A program made the position numbers and the translations under genes. A stretch of DNA of 64,000 bases, taken from assembly GCA_030686995.1 (NCBI GenBank), contig CM060694.1, positions 91,417,844 through 91,481,843 on the forward strand, given 5' to 3'. Every line of letters begins with the position of its first letter. The first letter of the stretch is position 1. The notes below the pieces were generated by a model. That model did not search any database. It worked only from the letters and a program-made list of their open reading frames with translations, and was not told the origin of the DNA. This stretch comes from Artemisia argyi (Eukaryota; Streptophyta; Magnoliopsida; Asterales; Asteraceae). Positions 11,159 through 24,500 of this stretch are shown here, piece after piece.

Positions 11159-12148
11159 ATGTCTGCAAATCCAAATGTTATACTGTATACCATCTCAGAC
11201 TCCGATATTGAAGGATCTATGTCTTCTACTGCCCGTTCACCACCACCTATTCCTCTTGTACCTGTGTTGCCATTCTCGGCATCAGGTGAGGAAACAGAGC
11301 CTTTTGAGGAGGAGGAGACGGCTCCTACTCCTCATGTTGCCCCTATTGCACCACCCGAGATTACCTGTACACCCACTGATACATCATCCCCTGCTACCAC
11401 TAGTCCACCAGAACCTATGCTTATGTTTCGTAGGGAGAAAACTATCCAGGTTGCTAGTAAGAGAGTTCGTTATGCCACATCTACTTATAGGAACCTACCT
11501 AGTCCTACTGTGCCTACACCACCACCAGCCATACCCACTGCTACCCCTATATCCACCTCACTATTGCCACTTAGGAAGCGTGTTAGGTTTACCACTCCAG
11601 ATTCACCTACCACTACAGAGTCAGAATCAGCAGAACCACCACCAGTATACCACGTTGGTGAGAGTTCTAGAGCGGCTGCGGCTAGGAGCCCTACACCCGT
11701 CACATTAGAGGATCAGATGGGTGCTCAGCAGGAGCAAGTAGATAGGTTGGGGTATAGAGTTGATGAGATCATTACTACTCGACTTGAGACTGTCGAGGAG
11801 CAGGTTGAGGATTTAGTTCAGGGCAGGGTTGGTATTGATGTGACATACCATGGACTTGAGGCACGACAGTTGAGGCATCAGGAGGAGATTGAGCTGCTTA
11901 GGGATGAGTTACCTGAGATTAGAGATAGAGCTTAGGCGACACAGGAGACCCAGTGGGAGCAGGTAGATCAGTTGGCATTGCTTCGAGAGAGGTTGGTCAT
12001 TTTGGAGGGCAGGGATGTTTCTTCTCAGTTACGAGTTCAGCATCTGGAGGAGATCGTGGTTGCGATGGATCGTGAGATTCGCCGCTTGAGGGGAGAGCCT
12101 GGAGCATCTGGAGCTCCTGGACCGTCTAGAGCACCTGGAGGAGCATAG
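11159..12148 (+). pseudogene. Accessory ORF between primer site and gag of element B, with one in-frame TAG
   Basis: The frame opens at ATG 11,159 (MSANPN) and runs 258 codons to a TAG at 11,933-11,935. It then stays open in the same frame for 70 more codons to a second TAG at 12,146-12,148. The first stop is one C-to-T change from a Gln codon. Residues 1-150 are Pro/Ser/Thr-rich with an acidic patch. Two similar basic boxes follow (SKRVRYAT and RKRVRFTT). From about residue 180 heptad-like repeats suggest a coiled coil, which continues past the first stop. There are no Gag, Env or enzyme motifs, no signal peptide and no membrane span. Because the LTRs are nearly identical, the stop is either very recent or tolerated by readthrough. 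Function unknown. Confidence 0.7.
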
Positions 12149-12584
12149 ACATAGACTAGTATTATATTAGCTTTTACTATTTCCTAGTCCCGAGGTGTGG
12201 GACGTAGTTCAAGAACTTGTAGTCTTTTGTTGTTGTACAAACAAATATATCAAGTGCGACTCTACTATGTTGGAAATGTTGTGCTATATATATATATCGG
12301 TCTACGTCGGCCGAAATTTTCATGTATTATATTCATGTGTTATGATTATATTTATGATGTTTCATGGTTGCTCTTTATGGTTAACGTATTTATACTTGTT
12401 GTGGTTGTATCTATACGTGTCGTGGTTGTATTATTACAGGTTGTGGTTGTACTCGTACATGTCGTGGTTGTATTTATACTTGTTATGGTTGTATATATAC
12501 ATGTTGTGGGCGTATATTTTTATACGATGACTATTTCTATTATAGTTTTCTCATGGTTGTTGTCGATTATTATTTATCAGAAGT
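12149..12584 (+). repeat. Spacer before gag of element B with a minisatellite
   Basis: Between the accessory ORF and gag there are about six degenerate units of some 21-24 bp built on TTGTGGTTGTAT (about 12,390-12,515). They run to within about 70 bp of the gag ATG. The units alternate TGTTGTGG and TGTCGTGG, so they look amplified from one ancestor. This stretch would be the gag leader and may influence how gag is reached by ribosomes, but that is inference. Confidence 0.6.
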
Positions 12585-15500
12585 ATGGCGCCAAAGAAGG
12601 CAAAGGTTACCTCAGAAACACCTGCCATGACACAAGCAGCTATCCGCAAGTTGGTCAGGGATAGTGTAGCAGAAGCTCTAGAGACTGAGAGAGCTGAAGT
12701 TGCTGCTAGGATTGCTGAGGTTCCACCTACTGCTGAAGTGGTTCAACCCACTACTGTGCGTGAATGTACTTGGAAGGATTTCAAGATTAGTGATCCTATC
12801 AAGTATAAGGGAACTGAGGGAGCGGTTGCTTTAATCCGCTGGTTTGAGAAGACTGAGAACGTCTTTCTCATGTGTGGTTGTCAGGAGGTTAACAAGGTAA
12901 AGTTTGCTACAGGTATGCTGCTGGATGAAGCCATGTCTTGGTGGAATTCGTATGCTCAACCCATTGGTATGGAGAATGCTTACAAACTCACTTGGGCTGA
13001 ATTCAAAAAGCTGATGACCAAGAAGTTTTGCCCTCGTACTGAGGTGCAAAAGCTGGAAACAGAGTTCTACCAGTTGGTAACTAAAGGAGATGATATTGAA
13101 ACTTATATCAGGAAGTTTCAGGAGTTGGCTACACTGTGTCCAACTATGGTTCCGGACGCTGAGAAAAAGATGGAGAACTTTACTGGGGGATTACCCGAAA
13201 GCATCCGAGGGGATGTGATGTCTTTCGACCCACAAACAATGGAGGAGGCCATTCGTATAACTCAGAAACTTATGGTCCAAGTGTTGAAAGGAAAGTCTGC
13301 TGCAAGTAACAACAATAACCGTTCCAACAACACCAACTACAACAACAATCGAAACAACAACAACAACAACTATAACAATAACCGAAACCGCAACTACCCC
13401 AATAACCAAAACAACAATAACAACAAGAGGAAGTTTGATAATAACCAAGGTGGGAATGCTAACCAACCAGCACCTAAGAGGCAGGAAGCGGCAAAGGTTT
13501 ATGCTGCAGGACCAACAGAAGGAAAAGGATACATTGGAAAACTACCCAAGTGTAACAAATGTCGAACTCATCATAACCCTGGGAATTGTCCAAGAGCTTG
13601 TCAGAACTGTGGAAAGGTCGGTCATTGGACTAAGGACTGCAAAGCACCACGAGGAACAATTAATCAGAACCAACCAGGAGCATGTTATGGTTGTGGAGAG
13701 TTGGGTCATTTCCAGTACAATTGCCTAAAGTGGAATGATCAAAGAGCTGGGAATCAGGGCGGAGTAGCTCGAGGAAGGGCTTATGTTATGGGAGGAGAAG
13801 ATGCCCGTGAGGACCCGAATGTTGTTACGGGTACGTTCCTCGTTAATAATCGTTATGCATCCATATTATTTGATTCAGGAGCGGATAGAAGTTTTGTTTC
13901 TATTACATTTGCACCTTTACTTAACATAGAACCAACTACCTTAGACATTCCCTACATTGTTGAATTAGCCGATGGGTCTTTAGTTAACACCAACACCATT
14001 ATCCGTGGTTGCACCATCAATTTCCTAAATCACCCATTCAATATAGACCTTATGCCCGTAGAACTTGGAAGTTTTGACATCGTTATCGGTATGGATTGGT
14101 TGTCTCGACATCGTGCAAGGATCATTTGTGATGAGAAAGTTGTTCATCTTTCTTATGGAGGTGAAACTTTGGTTGTTCGCGGGGAGCGAAGTGGAACTAG
14201 ACTCAGTATCATATCATGCATTAAAACCGAGAAGTACATAAAGAAGGGTTGTTATGCATTCTTGGCACACATAACGGAAAAGAAGTCGGATGAGAAACGA
14301 CTTGAAGATGTGCCAATTGTTAAGGAATTTCCAGAAGTTTTTCCGGAAGAATTACCAGGACTGCCACCTACACGTCAGGTTGAGTTTCAGATTGAGTTGG
14401 TGCCAGGAGCTGCACCAATTGCACGAGCACCATATAGACTTGCACCTTCTGAAATGCAAGAATTGTCTAACCAGTTACAAGAGCTTTTAGACAAAGGATT
14501 CATTAGACCGAGTTCTTCGCCTTGGGGAGCACCGGTTTTGTTTGTGAAGAAGAAGGATGGATCTTTCAGAATGTGCATAGACTATCGTGAGCTGAACAAG
14601 TTAACGGTGAAGAATCGTTATCCACTACCTAGGATTGATGACTTGTTTGATCAGCTACAAGGTTCCTGTTTTTATTCCAAGATTGATTTAAGATCAGGTT
14701 ACCATCAACTCAGAGTTCGGGAAGAAGATATCCCGAAGACAGCATTCAGAACACGTTATGGTCATTATGAGTTTCAAGTGATGCCTTTTGGATTAACCAA
14801 TGCACCTGCGGTATTCATGGATCTCATGAACAGAGTATGCAAACCATATCTTGATAAGTATGTGATTGTGTTCATTGACGATATCCTGATTTATTCCAAG
14901 AGTAAGGAAGAGCATGAAGCACACCTCAGAACAATATTAGAACTACTCAAGAAGGAGCAATTGTATGCCAAATTTTCAAAGTGTGACTTTTGGATACAAA
15001 GAGTTCAATTTCTTGGCCATGTCATTGATAGCCAAGGATTACAAGTCGACCCAGCAAAGATTGAGGCAGTAAAGAATTGGGCTACGCCCAAGTCTCCTAC
15101 AGAAATTCGTCAATTCTTAGGACTTGCAGGATATTACAGAAGGTTTATCGAAGGGTTTTCTAAGATAGCGAAGTCGCTGACTAAGCTGACACAAAAGAAT
15201 CAGAAGTACGAGTGGGGAGAGAAACAAGAATCTGCATTTCAGTTATTGAAGCAGAAGCTTTGTAGTGCACCGATTTTGTCACTACCAGAAGGTATTGAGA
15301 ACTTTGTGGTATATTGCGATGCTTCGCATAAAGGACTTGGAGCTGTGCTAATGCAAAACGAGAAGGTGATAGCTTATGCATCTAGACAGCTTAAGACACA
15401 CGAGAAGAATTACACTACACACGACTTGGAGTTGGGTGCTGTTGTTTTTGCACTCAAGATTTGGAGACACTACCTTTATGGTACTAAATGTGTAATTTTT

Positions 15501-17168
15501 ACTGACCACAAGAGCTTACAGCATATACTTGATCAGAAGGAACTTAACATGAGACAACGTCGTTGGCTAGAATTGTTGAGTGATTACGATTGTGAAATCC
15601 GATATCACCCAGGAAAAGCAAATGTCGTAGCAGATGCACTTAGCAGAAAGGAACGACTCAAACCTTTGAGGGTCAGGTCATTAGGAATGACTATTATTTC
15701 ACCATTACCATCAAAAATCTTAGAAGCTCAGATTGAGGCACTCAAGGAGGAAAATCGGCCACAGGAGAAACTTTATGGTATGCCAGAAAACAAGAATGGC
15801 TTTGTTAAGAGAGCAGATGGAGTGTTATGCTTCAAGGATCGAAGTTGGATACCACTCTATGGTGGAGTACGAGATTTGATTATGCATGAATCACATAAGT
15901 CAAAGTACTCTATTCACCCAGGTTCTGACAAGATGTATCAGGATCTCAAAAAGCTGTATTGGTGGCCGAACATGAAAGCAGAAATAGCTACGTACGTCAG
16001 CAAATGTCTTACTTGTGCTAAAGTGAAAGCCGAGTACCAGAAACCGTCAGGACTACTTCAACAACCAGAAATTCCACAATGGAAGTGGGAACGTATTACA
16101 ATGGACTTTGTTACTAAATTACCCAAGACGTCAGGAGGTTTCGATGCTATATGGGTAATTGTTGATCGTCTTACTAAATCAGCACATTTCATACCCATTA
16201 GAGAGACTTATTCCATGGAACAGCTTGCCAGACTTTATGTCAAGGAAATAGTCTCGAGGCATGGAGCACCAGTTTCTATCATTTCAGACAGGGATAGTCG
16301 TTTTACTTCAAACTTTTGGAAGTCATTACAAGATTCCTTTGGATCCAAGTTAGACATGAGCACTGCTTACCATCCACAGACTGATGGTCAGAGTGAGAGA
16401 ACTATTCAGACACTGGAGGACATGCTGCGAGCGTGTGTGATTGACTTTGGGAATGGTTGGGCTAACCATTTGCCATTAATCGAGTTCTCTTATAACAACA
16501 GTTACCATTCAAGTATTAAAGCAGCACCATTTGAGGCATTGTATGGTCGTAAGTGTCGTTCACCAGTTTGTTGGGCAGAAGTTGGAGAGGTACAATGCAC
16601 AGGTCCAGAGATGGTTAGGGAAACAACAGAAAAGATAATACAGATTCGAGATAGACTTGAAACAGCTAGAATCCGACAGAAGAGCTACGCAGATGTTAGA
16701 CGTAAACCATTGGAATTCCAGGTTGGAGACAAGGTCATGCTGAAAGTCTCGCCTTGGAAGGGCGTGATACGATTTGGAAAGCGTGGGAAGTTGAATCCGA
16801 GATACATTGGTCCATTTAAGATACTGGAAAGGATTGGTCCAGTAGCTTACAAGCTTGAACTACCATCAGAACTCAGCAACGTACATAATACATTTCATGT
16901 CTCAAACCTTAAGAAATGCCTTTCAGATGAGTCTTCAGTTATACCATTAGAAGAGATTCAGCTAGATGACAAGCTTAACTTTGTGGAGGAACCAGTTGAA
17001 ATCATGGACCGAGAGGTCAAACAGTTAAAGCAGAGTAGAATTCCGATCGTTAAGGTTCGCTGGAATTCTCGAAGAGGTCCTGAGTTTACATGGGAACGAG
17101 AGGACCAAATGCAATGCAAGTATCCACACCTTTTCACCAAACCTATTACCGAGACCAACACTAGCTGA
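12585..17168 (+). CDS. Element B gag-pol polyprotein (Gag, protease, RT, RNase H, integrase, chromodomain)
   Basis: A single uninterrupted frame of 1,527 codons. Gag spans about residues 60-250 ([10 protein letters not shown]), then an Asn-rich tract at about 235-290. Zinc knuckles lie at about 322, 337 and 366, the last two being [14 protein letters not shown] and [14 protein letters not shown]. Protease is at about 428 ([10 protein letters not shown]). RT runs from about 638 (PSSSPWGAP) with the catalytic FIDD at about 762. RNase H is at about 907 (VYCDAS). Integrase has its HHCC region from about 1,110, the DDE core at about 1,172-1,265, and a chromodomain at about 1,485-1,520 (WEREDQ). 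All catalytic residues I can check are present. The single frame and chromodomain fit the Tekay/Del chromoviruses, whose chromodomain is thought to steer integration toward heterochromatin. The start MAPKK is shared with element A. Confidence 0.97.
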   Translation: MAPKKAKVTSETPAMTQAAIRKLVRDSVAEALETERAEVAARIAEVPPTAEVVQPTTVRECTWKDFKISDPIKYKGTEGAVALIRWFEKTENVFLMCGCQEVNKVKFATGMLLDEAMSWWNSYAQPIGMENAYKLTWAEFKKLMTKKFCPRTEVQKLETEFYQLVTKGDDIETYIRKFQELATLCPTMVPDAEKKMENFTGGLPESIRGDVMSFDPQTMEEAIRITQKLMVQVLKGKSAASNNNNRSNNTNYNNNRNNNNNNYNNNRNRNYPNNQNNNNNKRKFDNNQGGNANQPAPKRQEAAKVYAAGPTEGKGYIGKLPKCNKCRTHHNPGNCPRACQNCGKVGHWTKDCKAPRGTINQNQPGACYGCGELGHFQYNCLKWNDQRAGNQGGVARGRAYVMGGEDAREDPNVVTGTFLVNNRYASILFDSGADRSFVSITFAPLLNIEPTTLDIPYIVELADGSLVNTNTIIRGCTINFLNHPFNIDLMPVELGSFDIVIGMDWLSRHRARIICDEKVVHLSYGGETLVVRGERSGTRLSIISCIKTEKYIKKGCYAFLAHITEKKSDEKRLEDVPIVKEFPEVFPEELPGLPPTRQVEFQIELVPGAAPIARAPYRLAPSEMQELSNQLQELLDKGFIRPSSSPWGAPVLFVKKKDGSFRMCIDYRELNKLTVKNRYPLPRIDDLFDQLQGSCFYSKIDLRSGYHQLRVREEDIPKTAFRTRYGHYEFQVMPFGLTNAPAVFMDLMNRVCKPYLDKYVIVFIDDILIYSKSKEEHEAHLRTILELLKKEQLYAKFSKCDFWIQRVQFLGHVIDSQGLQVDPAKIEAVKNWATPKSPTEIRQFLGLAGYYRRFIEGFSKIAKSLTKLTQKNQKYEWGEKQESAFQLLKQKLCSAPILSLPEGIENFVVYCDASHKGLGAVLMQNEKVIAYASRQLKTHEKNYTTHDLELGAVVFALKIWRHYLYGTKCVIFTDHKSLQHILDQKELNMRQRRWLELLSDYDCEIRYHPGKANVVADALSRKERLKPLRVRSLGMTIISPLPSKILEAQIEALKEENRPQEKLYGMPENKNGFVKRADGVLCFKDRSWIPLYGGVRDLIMHESHKSKYSIHPGSDKMYQDLKKLYWWPNMKAEIATYVSKCLTCAKVKAEYQKPSGLLQQPEIPQWKWERITMDFVTKLPKTSGGFDAIWVIVDRLTKSAHFIPIRETYSMEQLARLYVKEIVSRHGAPVSIISDRDSRFTSNFWKSLQDSFGSKLDMSTAYHPQTDGQSERTIQTLEDMLRACVIDFGNGWANHLPLIEFSYNNSYHSSIKAAPFEALYGRKCRSPVCWAEVGEVQCTGPEMVRETTEKIIQIRDRLETARIRQKSYADVRRKPLEFQVGDKVMLKVSPWKGVIRFGKRGKLNPRYIGPFKILERIGPVAYKLELPSELSNVHNTFHVSNLKKCLSDESSVIPLEEIQLDDKLNFVEEPVEIMDREVKQLKQSRIPIVKVRWNSRRGPEFTWEREDQMQCKYPHLFTKPITETNTS

Positions 17169-17187
17169 ATTCAGGGACTGAATTCCT

Positions 17188-17202
17188 ATTTGGGTGGGCG
17201 GA
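17188..17202 (+). other. Polypurine tract of element B
   Basis: A G-rich stretch reading TTTGGGTGGGCGGA directly abuts the TGTCAC start of the 3' LTR, 20 bp past the gag-pol stop. It has the position of the plus-strand primer but is not pure purine. Confidence 0.6.
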
Positions 17203-19177
17203 TGTCACAACTCACCATTTCACGTCATTTACCATTTCAGGTCATTTTCCGAAACTTCGACTTTTTACTATTCATAAATCACTATTCATCAAAACACTAT
17301 TCATCATTTTACTATTCATCGTTTTCGAGGTCAGTTTGATATTCTGAGAAACTTTTTGGAAATTTACTATTCACCGAACACTATTCATTTTCGGAAAAGT
17401 TTTCACTATTCACTTGCATTACTCATTTCATCGTAAATTTAGTTTACGGGTATTCAAATTCGCGTAACCGGATTGGTTTAGGTGCGAATTCATTTCATTA
17501 GTGTTAAGAACACTGCATACGGACTGGGGATAGTCTGCATATCATCATAACAGCATTTTCATGTTATACCACTCTCAGGATTTTCAAATTTCTATATTCA
17601 GTACATTTAACGTTTTTACGTATAAGTATTTATAGTAAACGTTAACACCCGGCTTATACACGACGAATATATCTAAATATTCCCACAATGGTCCCGACAT
17701 ATTTTTATATCCATTTTAACATCATAAAAGTTATAACATTCAGTTACCCAGTATTTTGGAAATTTATTTTATTTATAACGTACGCGTATGAATATAACGA
17801 CGGTTTTCGTGAAAACTAAACAATAATCACCCGATCACTCAGTAAATGTACCCAACATATTTTTAATATGTTTTTATCATTATTATAACTTTATTTTGTC
17901 CCGGTAAACTTCGTGAACATTTATTTCTATTAAACCCGGTACCCGATCGTAACTAAAAACACAAACTAGTGCAAATTTATACAAGGTTTTCTAAATAACT
18001 ACCAAGTACCCCTACCCCCCCCCCCCTTCTACCCTTGAAAAACCGGCCCCAAGACCACCCCTTTAACCTCTAGCATTAACTTATTTTTATTTAACTAATA
18101 AACCTCTTATAACCTTACTTTACCAAATTACTAGAATCATAATACACCATTTTAGATAAGAAAGAAAATTTGCTCATCCCTTCCATTCTCTCTTCATCCT
18201 CACGACCCATAATTAACACAAAGATCAAGTGATCATTTTTCATAAGTTAAAACACTAAACTTGTTCCTTTTACATGCCTAATCAAGAATCAAGCAACAAA
18301 AACACAAGAACATCAAGCATAATCATCCTATAATCATCTCATTTTGTCAAGTAAGTATTCAACTTTATTTTTTCATGGATCATCTTATTTTTACATGTAT
18401 TTCATAAGTATCATGCTAAAAACCATGTACAACTAGCTATACCACCCTTTATTTTGGCTAAAATGAAACATACAAACCCTAACTTTTTAGTTATGCATTC
18501 CCTTGCTTTAATAACTTGGTTAGGAGTCCATGGCACCCTAAGAAGGTGTATGGTAGGATTAGATTAGCCATGTGGTGATTACAAGAGGATTGGTGATGGT
18601 AGAAATTGGTTTTAAACCTTGAAAACTTGATTTGGAACCTATTTTAGACATGCTGTCCCGTTTTGTAAAAATCTGGAAAATCAGTAAACACCAAGGGAAC
18701 TTTGGCAAAATTTTTAGAAAATACTTTCAAAAACGAATCCGTAGGCGAAAGAACGGATTAAAAAGAGTTTATAACGAAGGAGTTATGATTTTTGCAAGAT
18801 TGTAGACGAAAAGTATTTTTCTGAAAATAGTTGCTGTTGGACGTTTTTCGTCGGTCAAAAAGAGGCTTTAGATGTAACCCGGAGGAGCCGAGCTTTCCAA
18901 AATATATTACTACATACTAAGACGTAACCGTGGACATAAAGAACAAGTAAAACGGACAAGTAACGACAAAGATATTCACGTTTGAAAATCGGCTAAAACC
19001 ATTTTATATTGACAGCTTTTATATAAATTTGGCACAAAAACTACGAAGTACATTTTTGAGCTAGAAGTAATATTAAGTACCGAGCTTTATAACTAATGTA
19101 GTATTAGTTATTACGAGTATATTTTCATCATTTCAAGGATTACAACCCGAGTATTTCAACGCTAACATGGAAACATA

Positions 19178-19250
<73 letters not shown>

Positions 19251-20278
19251 TATATATATATTACAACTAGCTATTTATATTTTCTAATAGCAATATTTTT
19301 CCAAATTCTTGGATTATATATTTTGATAACACAAGTGTTTTTACAAAGAGTAGAGTGGTATAGGAACATGAGCATGGACATTCATAAACATCATTTGGCG
19401 ATCTAAATGAGATCATTCATCATTCATTATAGGTTGCGGCAGTTAACCGATCATTGTTGTTCATTTCATATCATTGCAGTATCATCAGTTGAGGTGAGTA
19501 TTCATAGCCCCGTATACATTTTTATTGCTTTCAAATCCCACGGGGGAGAATACATTGCACCATTTCAGTACGAGCCCAAGTATCAAAACCTATGTACATA
19601 GCTTAAGTAGCTTGTCTGCCATGTGATAAGTCCCCTGTAACATCATGAACCGTTAATTTACCGCTAAGCGAGAGTGAGTGGATAGATCTATCGAGGGTGA
19701 CGCCTCCATCCGTGGTAGTGATTACCGACAGTAAGCGGATGCATGTCATGTCTTTTACATTTGAGTGTTTGGCAGAACATTCGGGAGGGGCATAGAATTT
19801 CATCAGTCATAGCTTCGGTGTCATGAGCTTAAGGCTATTGTACTATTTTTTACGTGACTTTTGTCATGCATTTATACTTGTGGTGGCCGTACAAACATTA
19901 TATTTCATAAACCTATGATTATTCACCAACATTCGTGTTGACCGTTTTCGCAATGTATTTTCAGGTAACTAAGGCATCATCATCATATTACACGCATGGA
20001 GTCACATTAGGGTGTGCCAGGGATGACGCACTACATTTTGGATTTTTCATGCACTTGTGTAAATTATCGTTTGACTTTTCCTGAACTTGTTTTCTGTAAA
20101 CGTTTCAACTTTTGGGGACCTATGTTTTGTAGCACTGGATGCTTTTAAATAAATCAAACGATGTGTATTTTCCAAACGACACTTTAGGTCGTTCAATATT
20201 TCCTTGTTATGGTGCTATGACAGTTACACCCCCAGGCATTCCATTCCGCTGCAAGTCAGGTAAATTGGGGGTGTGACA
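17203..20278 (+). repeat. 3' LTR of element B
   Basis: 3,076 bp, nearly identical to 7,965-10,991. It is 49 bp longer, almost wholly because the TA microsatellite grew from about 9 to about 35 units. It ends with GGGGGTGTGACA followed by the GCAAG target duplication. Confidence 0.96.
19180..19249. repeat. Expanded TA microsatellite in the 3' LTR of element B
   Basis: About 70 bp of uninterrupted TA, against 18 bp at the same place in the 5' LTR (9,943-9,960). Both LTRs were identical at insertion, so this difference arose afterwards by slippage, or is an assembly length error. Confidence 0.95.
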
Positions 20279-20283
20279 GCAAG

Positions 20284-21546
20284 GAAGGTACTTAGTAATA
20301 ATAAAATAATCAGGCAGCATACAGTTTCAAAGCATTGTGTTCGGTTTTAAAATAGCATGTATTCCCCCCAAGGGTTTGTAAAACATTGAAATAATGTTAA
20401 GTGGGGCTAAGAACTCACCTTAAGTAAGATAGCAAGTAATGAAGGTAATGGTTGGATCGTGAAGGTTTCTACGAGCAACCTATAATAGAATGTCGCGACT
20501 TAGGATTTGAGTAAAGAATATGAAGATGTGCCTATATATATATCTTGCATTTAGTCCATGATGTGGTATGATGTATAATGTAAGTCTTTGAAAGAAAAGA
20601 TTCATGAAACATGTATGTTTTATATATATCGTTTACTACCGTTCGGGCCGACATAATTCAGAAGTCATGTTAGTAAGCGTTCGAGGAGCCAGGACACTTT
20701 AATTCGTAAATCCACAACTCATCTCGACGGCTTACATAATGAACTCCTAACATGAGGCTCCCTACTATTGTAGTAGTTGATAAAGTATATATATATAAGT
20801 TTTGATCCGAAAATTACATGTTCAATATTTGAATAAACTTAGGAAAGTTTATTATTACATGAAGATTGTTATTAGGGGAAGTTTCTTATAACTTGTATGA
20901 CCATTTTTCTTTGTAATATCTCATGGTTCTTTTAAGTGAAGTAGATCCAAATTGCTTGTTCAAGTTATCGCCAATACTTTGGTTCATGTTTACGCCTAAG
21001 TAAGCTTACATGGTCATTTCGTCATGGCCTTGCCATGACCTTTGGTCATTGTTCCAAGGTCTTGAGACTCAACCTTGGCTCTAGCCATGGTTGTGGTCTT
21101 GATTCTAGGTCATAAGACCTCTTGGTCTATTTAAAACATAACCAATATATAGTGACATATATATGTAAATAGCTGTTAAGAAATTGACAAATATCTCATT
21201 CGTTATTAGCTTTCTGGAGACGTGCTCCTGAGTTTTTGAAGAAAACGTGATTCCGGACAACTTTTGTGCATTAACTTTTTCATGAAACGGACCAGAAAGG
21301 CCTCTTTTTGCGTGTTTTAGGTTCTGTCACAGAAACATTTTAGGCAGTTTTGCCGCAAATCGTTGGTAACTTCAAATGGGCGTAACTTTTTACTCGTATA
21401 CTCGTTTTAGGTGGTTCAAATTGCTATGGTTTCCTTGTTAAGTCCTCTACTGTAATATGTAATGATCCAATATCATAATTTTACTATTTTGATCAGGTTA
21501 TACCAAGAAAGTCACTAGTTTACTTGTTTTATTAACTTGTCTTATC
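20284..21546 (-). repeat. 5' LTR of element A, segment 2 of 3
   Basis: This resumes element A's LTR after the insertion of element B and ends at the TTATC that solo LTR C duplicated (21,542-21,546). It is AT-rich and noncoding. No copy of it is available elsewhere in the window because the matching part of the other LTR lies before base 1. Its assignment therefore rests on the flanking target duplications. Confidence 0.8.
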
Positions 21547-24500
21547 TGTCACAACTCGTAATTTCTGGTCATTTTCCAAACCTCGACAATTTACTATTCA
21601 CATATCACTATTCATCAGTTACTATTCATCAATCACTATTCATCGTTTTTGAGGTCCATTTGATATTCTGAGAAGCGTTTAAAAATTTTACTATTCATTT
21701 GACACTATTCATTTCCGGAAGAAATTTCACTATTCACGTGCATTACTCATTTCTTCGTAAATTTAGTTTACGAGTGTTCAAATTCGCGTAACCGTATTGG
21801 TTCAAGTGTGAATTCATGCATTATCCTTTGAGACATCTCATACAGACTAGAAATAGTCTACGTATCATCATTGTGTCACTTGCATACTATTCCACTCGTA
21901 GGATAATTAAATTTATACTTTTGGTACAATTAACGATTTACGTACGTTTATTTTGAATAAACGCTAATACGCGAACTATAAATGTGTCTAACATGTCCGA
22001 CACTCCCGACTATGATCCTAATACATTTTTATACTCATTTCTATAATATAAAAACTATAATATTAATTTACCCGGTATTTTGGAAATTTAACTATTACGT
22101 ATCGTACGTTTAACTTAATAACGACGGTTTTCACCAAAATTAAACGATAATCACCCTAACTCTCCGTACTTGTACCCGACTTATTTTTACAATCTTTATA
22201 ACTTTATTATGACCCGAATAACTTCGACAAAATTTATTTCTAACAAACCCGGTACCCGATTAAACCTTAAACCTAAACCTAACCTAACTACACTTAACTA
22301 CTAATACTAATTTTCCTAATTAATCACAAAACATATCCCCCATTTTCCTCCTTTAGGACCGGCCACCCCCCCCCCCCCCTAAGGTCTTCAAACTTTAATT
22401 TCACACCAACCAAATTTAATGTCACCAAACTTTTGTCTCCAAGTATATAAGAAACTTTTCATCCATTTTTTAGTTACAAAGTCATTTTTACAAAGCAAGT
22501 AAACTTTTCTCTTCATTTTCTCTTGAGTGTGGATCGAACTAAGGTGTTCAAGGAGCAAGGAGTATAAATTTTACAAGATCTTGATATAAACTAGTTTGTA
22601 TAATCATCCTTGTTAGAGTTTTGAAATAAAAACTCAAGGATTAGTAGGCTTTTTATCATCTAAACTCTCTAAACCATCAAGTAAGTAAACAAACTCATTT
22701 TTATGATTTTTACAAGTTATTATCATGTTCATATAATTTTCTTACAAGATCTTATACATGCATCATCTTGTACCACTCCATTTTTGTATATATTAACTTT
22801 GAAGCCCTAGAAATGGAAACATATGAAACTCTTGTTAGACCTAGTGGATTGATGATGTTTAAGGACCCATGACACCCTAAGAAGGTGTATGGTAGGATTA
22901 GACTAGTTTTGTGGTGATTGAAAGTGGATTGGTTGAAGTAGAAACTAGATTGAAACCTTGAAAATGGTTTTTGAACAAGTAGAAATACATGCTGTTCCAT
23001 TTTGGCTTATCCAGAAAAATACGAATTTACACAGTAACCTTTGACAATTTTTCTAGAAAATACTTTCAAAAACGAAGCCGTAGGCGAAAGAACGGATTAA
23101 AACGAGTTAATAACGAAGGAGTTATGATTTTCCGAAGTTAACGACGAAAACTATTTTTCTGAAAAACCTTGCTGATGAACAGTGGTCACGACAGTTTCGA
23201 GGCGTAAACTAAATCTAGCCATCCCGACTTATCAAAAATATGCTAGTATTTTATCTCACGATTCCGTGGATATAAAGAACGAGTAAAACGGACTTACGAC
23301 GACAAAGATATTCATGTTTCAGTAACGGCAAAATAAATATTGTTTTGACAGCTTTTGTACAAAAATAATATACCACTACGTAGTAACTTATATTTCTAGA
23401 AATAATACCCAAGTATCCAAATTCATAACTAATAAAGTATTAGTGATTTCAAGTATATTTTCATGGTTTTAAGACGTTATGTGAAAGATTTCAAATCGAG
23501 GATTTCAATACTAATACTTATATATATACGATATATATATATAGATTTCGGCTAGTTTACTTTCTAAATTGCCATATTTTCCCAAGGTTTGGAAAATGAA
23601 TATTTTGATAACAACAAGTATTTCTACAAGTTACGAGTGGTATAGGCATCATGTGCACGTGCATTCATTTCATTATGTCATGATCTAAGGAAGATCGTTA
23701 TTACTCATATTAGGTTGCGGTTAGAGATCGTGCCTCATTTCAGTGTATCCATTCTTATCATCGTAGCTATCGCTCCAGGTGAGTCATAGCCCCTACTATT
23801 TTAACTTGTTTTATAACGGTTTTGGGGGAGAATACATGCTCGTTTCCATCTAAATGTATACTGGATTTAATTGGTTTTTGCTACATGCTTAGTTAAACAT
23901 TTGCTTGCTCCATTTATGAATTTCTTACTCATTCGAATGTAGCGTATATCCAATTGCATCACACTTAATCTTTGTTACCTTTGGACCCAAGCCTTTTCCA
24001 CTATTATGCACACTTAACCGAATGAACCGGCTTTCCCACTATGTACATACATGACCAAATGAACTGGTCACATAACCGAATGTACGGGTAATACGACCGA
24101 ATGAATTGGTCACATACCGAATGAATTGGTCACGTAACCAAATGTATTGGTCAAACTACACTTATCTTTGATTATTGGTCCACGTATTTCTTTTGTTCAC
24201 GAAGACTTTAACACATTTGGCAGTGGGTTGTAAACACACAGGTTACAAGTCTCTTATGGCGGGACTTGTAACTGAGTGGATTTACGATGCCTTTGCTGGG
24301 CGATCTTTTCTCTATTGGCCTTATTTGTTAAACAAACTCTATGAACTCACCAACCTCGTGTTGACACTTTAGCATGTATTTTCAGGTATTAAGCTATGGC
24401 ACGCTACAGGAGGTTTTGGCAGGGCATGGCATGGTCATAGAAGACTCTGATTATTTATATGGGGACCGTTTGAAACTATTTAAGGGCCTATTTCTGCACT

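Larger units (their letters stand above)
7965..20278 (+). mobile_element. Element B: complete, young Tekay-type Ty3/gypsy retrotransposon
   Basis: Full element of 12,314 bp with 5' LTR 7,965-10,991, primer site, accessory ORF, gag-pol 12,585-17,168, polypurine tract and 3' LTR 17,203-20,278. Both outer edges carry the 5-bp target duplication GCAAG (7,960-7,964 and 20,279-20,283). By eye the LTRs differ at only about seven substitutions in 3 kb, one C-homopolymer base and a TA-repeat expansion. That is near 0.23%, or roughly 0.1 million years at 1.3e-8 per site per year. The open gag-pol and near-identical LTRs make it the best candidate here for a recently active element. It sits inside the 5' LTR of element A in the opposite orientation. 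Confidence 0.97.

Noticed and set aside
13191..13466. Val/Ile-rich minus-strand frame
   Set aside because: Antisense shadow of the Asn-rich part of element B gag.
19167..19406. 79-codon frame rich in Tyr-Ile repeats
   Set aside because: It is a translation of the TA microsatellite.
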